A stretch of 7,831 bases of DNA from an uncultured Peptococcaceae bacterium. GTDB lineage: Bacteria > Bacillota > Peptococcia > Peptococcales > Peptococcaceae. Shown piece after piece: positions 1 through 5,219 of the stretch; position 1 is the first letter of the stretch; each line of letters starts with the position of its first letter. The translations under genes and the position numbers were made by a program. Below the pieces are notes generated by a model that had not been told where the DNA came from, ran no database searches, and worked only from the letters and a program-made list of their open reading frames with translations. The stretch is from positions 1-7,831 of the forward strand of contig USPE01000083.1 in NCBI GenBank assembly GCA_900556545.1, written 5' to 3'.

Positions 1-39
1 GCCCTCCCCGATTGGAACCGGGTTCGGATTATCATTATC

Positions 40-126
40 TGGTGCGGGCGAGAGGACTTGAACCTCCACGAGATTGCTCCCACTAGAACCTGAATCTAGC
101 GCGTCTGCCAATTCCGCCACGCCCGC
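40..126 (-). tRNA. tRNA-Leu (anticodon CAG)
   Basis: This 87-nt minus-strand gene folds as a class II tRNA. The acceptor stem pairs GCGGGCG with CGCCCGC, followed by discriminator A and an encoded CCA. The D-arm region reads TGGCGGAATTGGCAGACGC. The anticodon stem CTAGA/TCTAG closes the loop TTCAGGT, giving anticodon CAG for CUG codons. A long variable arm follows, then the T-arm with loop TTCAAGT. The long variable arm and the anticodon both indicate leucine. It has its own strong promoter just upstream. No clear terminator is visible in the 39 bp between its 3' end and the window edge, so further tRNA genes could follow outside the window. Confidence 0.97.
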
Positions 127-146
127 TTGTCGCTGACGACTCTGAT

Positions 147-175
147 ATAATAACACTTTTCTACAAAGTGGTCAA
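147..175 (-). promoter_or_regulatory. Sigma-A promoter of the tRNA-Leu gene
   Basis: On the minus strand TTGACC (-35, 170-175) and TATTAT (-10, 147-152) are separated by exactly 17 bp, about 20 bp upstream of the mature tRNA 5' end. This is a near-consensus housekeeping promoter. The spacer itself holds a 6-bp inverted repeat, CACTTT/AAAGTG (154-159 and 165-170). Confidence 0.85.
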
Positions 176-235
176 CCCTTTTTTCTATATTTTTTCAATT
201 TTCTTTACAAATATTATCCGTTCCACTTTGCAGCA

Positions 236-919
236 CTACATGGTGTGCAACAAATTGGAGATGCAATTCATAAACTTTCGGCTGGAAAAAATATTATCGG
301 CTGCATTTTGATATAAATCTTCCCACTCCGCTTTGCGCAGACCGGTTTTATGATAAAATAAATCGGCGCCCAGGCGTTTTCCCCCATCAATCTGATACAG
401 ATTAGAAAAATACTGCCCCAATTCCTGCGTAGTCTGATAAATATGCATCATAGCGTAGGCATCCCTGTCCAACTGAAAAGAATAATTAAATATGCTTTCC
501 ATACGCCGCAAAGATTGCATCCGTTCTTCTCCTTCTGTTTTGCTGGCCGCCTCACTGATTTCTAATAATTGATACATCGGCGCTGTATAATTATGAAAAC
601 GAACAAAATCGTTGCTGCTTACATACTCAATCAGCTCTGAAAGGGACAACCCCAATGGCACGATGATCCCTCGTTCCTCATTGGTAAAGGACAAAAAGGC
701 GGTAGGCAGAAACACATGATGCAGATAGCCTGTCAACGCATCCATAGAAGAAAAATGGATCACATCTTCCAGCAATTTGCGGTGCCCAAAGCTATTATAA
801 ATGATGCCTTGAAAAAACATCGACTGCTCTGTTATTTTCTCATTATTAAAAGTCTCCGTCAAATTGCGGTTGCGAATCAGACTTTCCCAATAATAGCTGT
901 TATGATATTTTGGATGCAT
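236..919 (-). CDS. Hypothetical protein, 227 aa
   Basis: I do not recognise this protein. The reading frame is intact. It could open at a GTG (926-928), but the ATG at 917-919 is preferred: a GGGGAG ribosome binding site (928-933) lies 8 nt before that ATG and would overlap the GTG. From the ATG the product is 227 aa. It looks soluble, with no signal peptide or convincing membrane segment. It is rich in Tyr, Phe, His and Asn, and its second half (around SLRRMESIFNYSFQLD to the end) looks mainly alpha-helical. Cysteine is almost absent, with one near the C-terminus. An extended -10 promoter lies about 30 bp upstream. Downstream there is only a weak hairpin overlapping the tRNA promoter, so read-through into tRNA-Leu is possible. 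A function cannot be inferred from the sequence or from its neighbours. Confidence 0.8.
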   Translation of the reverse strand: MHPKYHNSYYWESLIRNRNLTETFNNEKITEQSMFFQGIIYNSFGHRKLLEDVIHFSSMDALTGYLHHVFLPTAFLSFTNEERGIIVPLGLSLSELIEYVSSNDFVRFHNYTAPMYQLLEISEAASKTEGEERMQSLRRMESIFNYSFQLDRDAYAMMHIYQTTQELGQYFSNLYQIDGGKRLGADLFYHKTGLRKAEWEDLYQNAADNIFSSRKFMNCISNLLHTM

Positions 920-950
920 GCGAACCACTCCCCAACAGGTTTAGTAATTT

Positions 951-959
951 ATTATAACA
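951..959 (-). promoter_or_regulatory. Extended -10 promoter of the 227-aa gene
   Basis: On the minus strand the sequence reads TGTTATAAT: a perfect TATAAT (951-956) preceded by the extended -10 TGn. A weak -35 candidate, TGTAAA, lies 17 bp further up. The predicted transcript starts about 25 nt before the ATG at 917-919. Confidence 0.6.
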
Positions 960-1033
960 TATTCTGCAATATATTTACACAAAAACTATAGGACTCACAC
1001 CAGACAATTTCAACCAAAAACAGTGCCTCGCCT

Positions 1034-1372
1034 CTATACTCCTGAACTGTAAAAACGCAGGAATGATAGTGTAAAATTTTGTGAGAAATCGGGATACATA
1101 AATCCGTTTAAGCGGAAAGAAATAAAGGTCTGCCGGACAATATCTGTTGCAGCGTCCACACGCTGCTCTGGACAGCAGCTGCACGTATTTTTGTCGCTTT
1201 GGACTTCGTCCAGCTCCATAAAATACGCTTGCCGCAGTCCATCCAGAGGTGGACTTTCTGCAAAGAGATTGTCCTCCCGGTAATTTTGGAGAAATGTTGT
1301 GATAGATGGAGTGCTGATAGTAAACTGATTGTACCTTAGGATTGGTCTGCCTTTTTCTTTCTTACAATAAAT
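1034..1372 (-). pseudogene. Possible decayed gene fragment (112-codon open frame, no usable start)
   Basis: On the minus strand one frame is open for 112 codons, from just after a TAA at 1373-1375 to a TAG at 1034-1036. The translation has a protein-like composition, for example FLQNYREDNLFAESPPLDGL, and later LDEVQ and TDIVRQTFISFRLNGF. No ATG, GTG or TTG occurs before the internal ATG at 1217-1219, and that ATG has no ribosome binding site. The adjoining upstream sequence is interrupted in all frames. This suggests the 3' remnant of a gene that lost its 5' end, but a chance open frame or structured intergenic DNA is possible. A hairpin-like palindrome (1149-1166, GCAGCGT/ACGCTGC) lies within it. 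I recognise no family. Confidence 0.3.
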
Positions 1373-1399
1373 TTACCCAATCACGCAGGAATGCCTTTA

Positions 1400-1428
1400 T
1401 TGACAAAGATATTATTTCCTTTTATAAT
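1400..1428 (+). promoter_or_regulatory. Consensus sigma-A promoter of trpS
   Basis: A perfect TTGACA (1400-1405) and a perfect TATAAT (1423-1428) are separated by 17 bp. The expected start near 1435 gives a leader of roughly 77 nt before trpS, which is too short for a T-box leader. Confidence 0.9.
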
Positions 1429-1458
1429 TTTTAGATAAGTTATTTTTACTGATACTGA

Positions 1459-1481
1459 TTTCTGCTTGAAAGAAGCAGAAA
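1459..1481 (+). promoter_or_regulatory. Stem-loop in the trpS 5' leader
   Basis: A perfect 9-bp stem, TTTCTGCTT (1459-1467) with AAGCAGAAA (1473-1481), closes a 5-nt loop GAAAG. It lies 13 nt before the AAGGAG ribosome binding site and is followed by A-rich sequence, not a U-tract, so it does not look like a terminator. mRNA protection or translational tuning is possible but unproven. Confidence 0.55.
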
Positions 1482-1511
1482 AAAATTTCGATATAAGGAG
1501 TTCTGACAATC

Positions 1512-2501
1512 ATGGAACAAAAAAAACGTATCTTAACCGGCGACCGCCCTACCGGCAAGTTGCACATTGGTCATTATGTAGGAAGTCTGCAAAGCCGGGT
1601 AGCATTGCAGGATGAATACGAAACTTTTATTTTAATTGCCGACATTCAGGCATTAACCACTCATTTTGAACGGCCGCAGCTTATTCATGACAGTATTTAT
1701 GAAATTGCTATCGACAACCTGTCCGTTGGCTTGGACCCAACAAAAGTAACATGGGTACAGCAGTCTCATGTGCCAGCCATTGCGGAGCTGACCCAATTCT
1801 TTTCTCTGTTAATCAGTGTAAACACACTGCGCCATAACCCAACCATCAAAACAGAAGCAGCCCAGTACGGTTATGATGATCTAACCTATGGTTTCTTAGG
1901 CTATCCTGTCAGCCAGTCTGCTGATATCACCTTCTGCAACGCAGACCTGGTGCCGGTTGGGGAAGATCAGCTGCCCCACATGGAAGTAACCCGCAAACTG
2001 GTGCGCCGGTTCAATGAAATGTACGCACCTGTGCTGAAAGAGCCAAAACATATGCTGAGCAGCTGTTCTCGCCTGATGGGGCTGGACGGTAATGCCAAAA
2101 TGGGCAAAAGCTTGGGCAATGCCATTTATTTAGCAGATTCGGCAGATGAGGTAGCACGCAAAGTAAAAACAGCTGTAACTGACCCATCCCGTATCAAAGC
2201 AACTGACCCCGGCCATCCGGAGGTTTGTGTAGTAAATAAATATCATCAAACCTTTACTCCGGGCGAATATGATAATATCTGCGATATGTGCCGCAAAGGC
2301 ACCATCGGCTGCGTAGCCTGCAAAAAGATGCTGACTGCCAGCCTGAATAATCTGTTAGATCCATTCCGTGAAAAACGGGCTTATTACGAAGCACACCGTG
2401 ATGAAGTGCATGATATCATCAAAACCGGTACTGCCAAAGCCTGTGAAATCGGCAATGAAACGGTACAAAGAGTAAAAGATGCTATGTTCTTAACCGTATA
2501 A
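1512..2501 (+). CDS. trpS: Tryptophanyl-tRNA synthetase, iron-sulfur type
   Basis: A class Ic aminoacyl-tRNA synthetase that charges tRNA-Trp with tryptophan in the cytoplasm. Its 329 aa match the usual bacterial length. The nucleotide-binding signature is PTGKLHIGH (residues 13-21, HIGH at 18-21). The second signature is KMGKS (196-200), a variant of KMSKS. VGEDQLPHMEVTRKL matches the conserved active-site segment of the family. In the C-terminal part C239, C260, C267 and C270 form C-x20-C-x6-C-x2-C, with an extra C257. This closely resembles the C-x22-C-x6-C-x2-C motif that binds a [4Fe-4S] cluster in Thermotoga maritima TrpRS, so cluster binding is inferred here. The start is supported by AAGGAG (1495-1500), 11 nt upstream. 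The gene appears monocistronic, with a consensus promoter and a terminator 8 nt after the stop. The T-box leader common for Firmicutes trpS genes is absent. Confidence 0.97.
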   Translation: MEQKKRILTGDRPTGKLHIGHYVGSLQSRVALQDEYETFILIADIQALTTHFERPQLIHDSIYEIAIDNLSVGLDPTKVTWVQQSHVPAIAELTQFFSLLISVNTLRHNPTIKTEAAQYGYDDLTYGFLGYPVSQSADITFCNADLVPVGEDQLPHMEVTRKLVRRFNEMYAPVLKEPKHMLSSCSRLMGLDGNAKMGKSLGNAIYLADSADEVARKVKTAVTDPSRIKATDPGHPEVCVVNKYHQTFTPGEYDNICDMCRKGTIGCVACKKMLTASLNNLLDPFREKRAYYEAHRDEVHDIIKTGTAKACEIGNETVQRVKDAMFLTV

Positions 2502-2508
2502 ATTTAAA

Positions 2509-2580
2509 AACGCCTGTTGCTGTTTGCCTGTCCTTCAGTGTAATGGAGAACTTCGGCAAAAACAACAGGCGTTATTTTTA
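2509..2580. terminator. Bidirectional intrinsic terminator between trpS and the EamA gene
   Basis: An 11-bp perfect stem, AACGCCTGTTG (2509-2519) with CAACAGGCGTT (2563-2573), is extended by TTTGCC (2523-2528)/GGCAAA (2555-2560). On the plus strand it is followed by ATTTTTA. On the minus strand it is followed by TTTTTAAATTT. It can therefore end trpS and also act on transcripts from the convergent transporter gene. Confidence 0.85.
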
Positions 2581-2637
2581 GCCTTATATTATGTTTTCTA
2601 ACTCATATTTTAAATTATGATTCACATTACTGCAAAG

Positions 2638-2680
2638 CGAGAGCATTCCGGTCAGGAATCGCTCTCGTTTTATTTGTTTG
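2638..2680 (+). terminator. Second terminator-like hairpin at the convergent junction
   Basis: CGAGAGC-ATTCC (2638-2649) pairs with GGAAT-C-GCTCTCG (2655-2667), giving 12 bp with one bulged C and a GGTCA loop. The plus strand continues with TTTTATTTGTTTG. The tail on the minus strand is weak (CTTTGC), although the hairpin lies only 20 bp past the transporter stop codon and could contribute to its termination as well. Confidence 0.65.
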
Positions 2681-2687
2681 ATTCACT

Positions 2688-3542
2688 CTATTTCTTTCGA
2701 TACAGCTCACCAAATGCAGACCCGCCTAAAATACAAACTGCGCCCAAAATCTGAATCAGGCTCAACTGTTCGTGTAAAAAGACAGCGGAGAAAATCAATG
2801 CAGATGCCGGGTCTATATAGCTGCACAATGCAACTGTTTGCCCCGGCAGTTCCTGCATAGAGGAAATATACAGCAGATAAGCGATACCGGTGTGTACAAA
2901 CCCCACCACAAGCAAAGCAACCAATCCAAACCCCTGCGGTAATACCCAACTGCCTTCATGGGTAACAAAAGCATATACACTCATTACCACTCCGGCAGAC
3001 ACCAGCTGCACCAAGGTTTTCTCTATAGCAGATACGCCTGTAATTCGTTTATTCAGCAATATCAGCGCCGCATAAAAAAGCGCTGCCAGCAAACCAAACA
3101 GAAATCCTTTTTGCGGATCCATTCCGCCGCTCTGTGTGCCGTTGACCAGCACCATACCAACAAAAGCTGCTCCAATTCCTGCCAGTTTGCTCCAGGTAAG
3201 CCGTTCTCCCAGAAATACCGGTGAAAGAAACAATACGATAACAGGCGCGCAGTAATAAATCAAAGTTGCAACGCTGACAGATGTATATTGATAGGCCAAA
3301 AACAAAAACATCCAGTTTAAGCCCATAACAATCCCTGTCAACACTAACATGCCGCCATTTCGTCTGATGGCTTCCCAGTCGGGCCGCCGCCGACTGCCAA
3401 TCAAAACAGCACATAAAAATAAACTGCCTAATATGGTGCGGGCAGCCACGATTTCACTGCTTGCCAGCGGTATGGCCTGTACAAAAATGCCCACACTGCC
3501 GAAAATCAACATTGCGATCATATATCTTGAATATGCACCCAT
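2688..3542 (-). CDS. EamA-family (DMT superfamily) membrane transporter
   Basis: A 284-aa polytopic membrane protein with the two-fold repeat of the 10-TMS drug/metabolite transporter superfamily. Hydrophobic segments are evenly spaced. The end of the first half reads APVIVLFLSPVFLGERLTW, and the second half ends with a comparable segment, PASALIFSAVFLHEQLSL. Both follow the family pattern of a proline-led helix, then an acidic residue and a hydrophobic helix. The substrate cannot be read from the sequence; relatives export amino acids, metabolites or drugs. An in-frame TTG at 3570-3572 would add 10 residues and has its own weak AAAGG. The ATG at 3540-3542 is preferred because GGGGAG lies 8 nt before it and the protein then begins close to TM1. 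It is transcribed alone from a near-consensus promoter, separated from the upstream deacetylase gene by a terminator. Confidence 0.92.
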   Translation of the reverse strand: MGAYSRYMIAMLIFGSVGIFVQAIPLASSEIVAARTILGSLFLCAVLIGSRRRPDWEAIRRNGGMLVLTGIVMGLNWMFLFLAYQYTSVSVATLIYYCAPVIVLFLSPVFLGERLTWSKLAGIGAAFVGMVLVNGTQSGGMDPQKGFLFGLLAALFYAALILLNKRITGVSAIEKTLVQLVSAGVVMSVYAFVTHEGSWVLPQGFGLVALLVVGFVHTGIAYLLYISSMQELPGQTVALCSYIDPASALIFSAVFLHEQLSLIQILGAVCILGGSAFGELYRKK

Positions 3543-3601
3543 ATATTGTTCTCCCCAATCCAAATATCTCAATGATAACCTTTCACTTGTAAGTATTCAC
3601 C

Positions 3602-3630
3602 ACTATATCAATTATACAAAAGCTTGTCAA
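3602..3630 (-). promoter_or_regulatory. Sigma-A promoter of the EamA gene
   Basis: On the minus strand TTGACA (3625-3630) and TATAGT (3602-3607) have a 17-bp spacer. The predicted start near 3595 gives a leader of about 50 nt. The spacer contains another TATAAT-like box (TTGTATAAT), which is too close to the -35 to use it. Confidence 0.8.
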
Positions 3631-3651
3631 TCATTCCCGCTTTTTTCCCAG

Positions 3652-3689
3652 AAAAAAAGAACTGCTGTTGATAACAACACACAGTTCTT
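3652..3689 (-). terminator. Strong intrinsic terminator
   Basis: On the minus strand AAGAACTG (3689-3682) pairs with CAGTTCTT (3664-3657). Inside it TGTTG (3679-3675) pairs with CAACA (3670-3666) around a TTAT loop. A run of T follows directly (3658-3652). It ends the upstream deacetylase transcript or the candidate small RNA before the EamA promoter. Confidence 0.88.
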
Positions 3690-3864
3690 CGGCAAACATA
3701 TTCTATTGGGAGGTGTGCCTTGCACGTCCGTCCGGCTGCAAACAATACGCGCTCACTTTATAAAAACAATCTAAACTGCTCTGTCAAATCCCGGCAACTA
3801 TCACATTCACTGTTTTAAGATCCGCAATGAAATCAAATACTGACAGACGCACAAGGCACACCTC
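3652..3864 (-). ncRNA. Candidate structured small RNA (long rod plus terminator)
   Basis: Two arms, 3842-3864 and 3710-3732, form a 23-bp helix on the minus strand. Twenty pairs are Watson-Crick, and the other three (3851/3723, 3850/3724, 3845/3729) are G-U wobbles only in the minus-strand RNA; on the plus strand they would be A-C mismatches. Inside, AAAC and GATCT (3812-3822) can pair with GTTTAGATT (3768-3776). The RNA would end at the strong terminator at 3652-3689. Total length would be about 210 nt. No good promoter is evident beyond a TATACA box near the end of the deacetylase gene, so it may instead be processed from that gene's 3' untranslated region. The rod with large internal loops recalls 6S RNA, but I see no diagnostic 6S sequence. 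Two possible outer pairs (3709/3865, 3708/3866) would fit the plus strand better. Confidence 0.5.
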
Positions 3865-3880
3865 TTATTTGCTGTATAAT

Positions 3881-4798
3881 TTAAGCTGCTTTCTGCATTG
3901 GCACAGAATAATACTGATCGCCTGCCTGCGGTGTAACACCTCTAAACTGCAGCAGCTCGCTGACTGTAACCAGCTGATACCCCTGCGCCTGCAAAGCCGG
4001 CACCAGCTCTACCACCGCCTCTGCAGTAGATTCATAAATGTCATGCATTAAAATAATATCTCCATCTTTTACTGTATTCAAAATATGATCTACAACCTTT
4101 TGCTTATCCCGCACTTTCCAGTCGCAAGGATCTACCGACCAACCAACCATAATCTTGCCTTCTGCCTTCAGCACTTGCTGCACCTGATCATTCTTGGAAC
4201 CATATGGTACACGGAACAATTTAATGGCATATTCATGCTGGCTCTGCATTATTTCATCGACAGGGCGAATCTGGGCAATCAATTCGGATTCTGTGGATAC
4301 TTTTGCCAGATTTTTATGTGCAACGCTGTGGCTGCCAATCTCATTGTGATTATCTAATATATAATCAATGGCGGCCTGGTGACTGCTGACACGATTGCCC
4401 AATAAAAAGAAAGTTGCCCTGGCATTGTGGTTTTTTAAAGCATCCACAATGGTCCAGGTATGCTTGGACGGACCATCATCAAAGGTAAGGGCAATCATCG
4501 GTTTGTTGGGATCAATGTTATAGGGATTGGTATTTTCTACAACCGGTTCGGTGTTTACTTCCTGCTGTTCCGGCTTTTGTTCTTCCGGTTTTTGCACCTC
4601 TGGTTCTTGCTCCAGGATAGGCGTTTGAACGGCGTTACCCACCGATGCTACCTGAATGCTCTCCGGTGCCTGCACCGCACTGCCGAACCAGATTCCTGTG
4701 GCAATGGCAAGCACCATCCCTCCACTGCATAACATTCTGATGGAATTGCGTCTTTTTTTCTTTTTAACCAAACTACTGCGGCTCTCTTTGATCGTCAT
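3881..4798 (-). CDS. Membrane-anchored polysaccharide deacetylase (NodB domain)
   Basis: A 305-aa protein with a short basic N-terminus (KKKKRR), one membrane segment at about residues 23-42, a Glu/Pro/Gln/Lys-rich linker (about 60-90), and a NodB carbohydrate esterase 4 domain (about 100-285) facing outside. All five family motifs are present: TFDDGP (105-110), HSVAH (157-161, metal ligands H157 and H161 with D108), RVPY (196-199), DPCDW (223-227) and LMHD (250-253, catalytic H252). These predict a metal-dependent N- or O-deacetylase acting on peptidoglycan or another cell-wall glycan, like PgdA or PdaA/PdaB. The exact substrate cannot be decided. The ATG has AAAGGA 7 nt upstream. A TATGAT box (4904-4909) without a good -35 is the only promoter candidate, leaving a leader of about 100 nt. 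It diverges from the SPOCS-LysM gene, so a spore-wall role is possible but not shown. Confidence 0.92.
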   Translation of the reverse strand: MTIKESRSSLVKKKKRRNSIRMLCSGGMVLAIATGIWFGSAVQAPESIQVASVGNAVQTPILEQEPEVQKPEEQKPEQQEVNTEPVVENTNPYNIDPNKPMIALTFDDGPSKHTWTIVDALKNHNARATFFLLGNRVSSHQAAIDYILDNHNEIGSHSVAHKNLAKVSTESELIAQIRPVDEIMQSQHEYAIKLFRVPYGSKNDQVQQVLKAEGKIMVGWSVDPCDWKVRDKQKVVDHILNTVKDGDIILMHDIYESTAEAVVELVPALQAQGYQLVTVSELLQFRGVTPQAGDQYYSVPMQKAA

Positions 4799-5041
4799 AG
4801 GAAAATCCTTTCTTATTCTTTATGATTATCCATCTGTTTTGTGTATTTCAAGCCCTATTGGTTATGATTGATGTATCCAATTCTTTATCTTCTGAATGAA
4901 TTTATCATACTACAAATAACAACAAAATGCTATTGAATCACACAAAATTTTTCTGGTAATTATCGGCATTACGAAACATTTGCTGCTGTCGTCGCACCGC
5001 TTTCTATCAGTTTTATTTCTCTTTACCCATTAGACGTAACA

Positions 5042-5102
5042 GTGAGCGATTTTGTTTTACAAAATTTCATTTATTTTTTCATAAAATCAAATAAATCGCC
5101 AC
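5042..5102. repeat. AT-rich palindrome between divergent genes
   Basis: Outer arms GTG-A-GCGATTT (5042-5052) and AAATCGCCAC (5093-5102) match as 10 bp with one bulged A. In an alternative fold, GCG/CGC (5046-5048, 5097-5099) closes two perfect hairpins, ATTTTG/CAAAAT (5049-5065) and ATTTATTT/AAATAAAT (5069-5096). It lies in the 420-bp region between the divergent deacetylase and SPOCS-LysM genes. It could be a protein-binding site, a terminator or a cruciform. The rest of that region shows no gene. Confidence 0.5.
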
Positions 5103-5144
5103 AAAAGGTTCTTACCCATTTTTATTTTTTCTAAAAATAACATG

Positions 5145-5173
5145 CACAAAAATCACTTTGCGCTCATACATTA
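5145..5173 (+). promoter_or_regulatory. Mother-cell sporulation promoter (sigma-K/sigma-E-like)
   Basis: CACA (5145-5148), 16 bp, then CATACATTA (5165-5173) fits the Bacillus sigma-K pattern of an AC-centred -35 and CATAnnnTA exactly. The same -10 also fits sigma-E (CATACAnT), but its -35 is a poorer match. An overlapping TATACT (5172-5177) could be a sigma-A -10, but no -35 supports it. The start would be near 5180, just before a hairpin. The motif is short, so the support comes from its position ahead of a spore-envelope gene. Confidence 0.6.
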
Positions 5174-5181
5174 TACTGAAT

Positions 5182-5199
5182 AAAGCGACCAATCGCTTT
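5182..5199 (+). promoter_or_regulatory. Stem-loop at the 5' end of the SPOCS-LysM mRNA
   Basis: AAAGCGA (5182-5188) and TCGCTTT (5193-5199) form a perfect 7-bp stem with loop CCAA, ending one base before the AAAGGAGG ribosome binding site (5201-5208). If transcription starts near 5180 the hairpin sits at the extreme 5' end, where such structures often protect mRNA. Confidence 0.55.
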
Positions 5200-5219
5200 G
5201 AAAGGAGGAGATGATAAAC

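Noticed and set aside
1..39. Minus-strand sequence after tRNA-Leu resembling a T-arm (CCCG, loop GTTCCAAT, CGGG).
   Set aside because: The loop has C where a purine is expected, the stem is imperfect, and the remainder of a tRNA would overlap the tRNA-Leu gene.
1184..1511. Possible T-box leader before trpS (GAGGTGGACTTTC near 1250 faintly recalls the T-box).
   Set aside because: The core AGGGTGGnACCGCG is not met, and the consensus promoter lies downstream of it.
3540..3572. TTG start giving a 294-aa EamA protein.
   Set aside because: The ATG at 3540-3542 has GGGGAG at ideal spacing and places the start next to TM1. The TTG remains a minor alternative.
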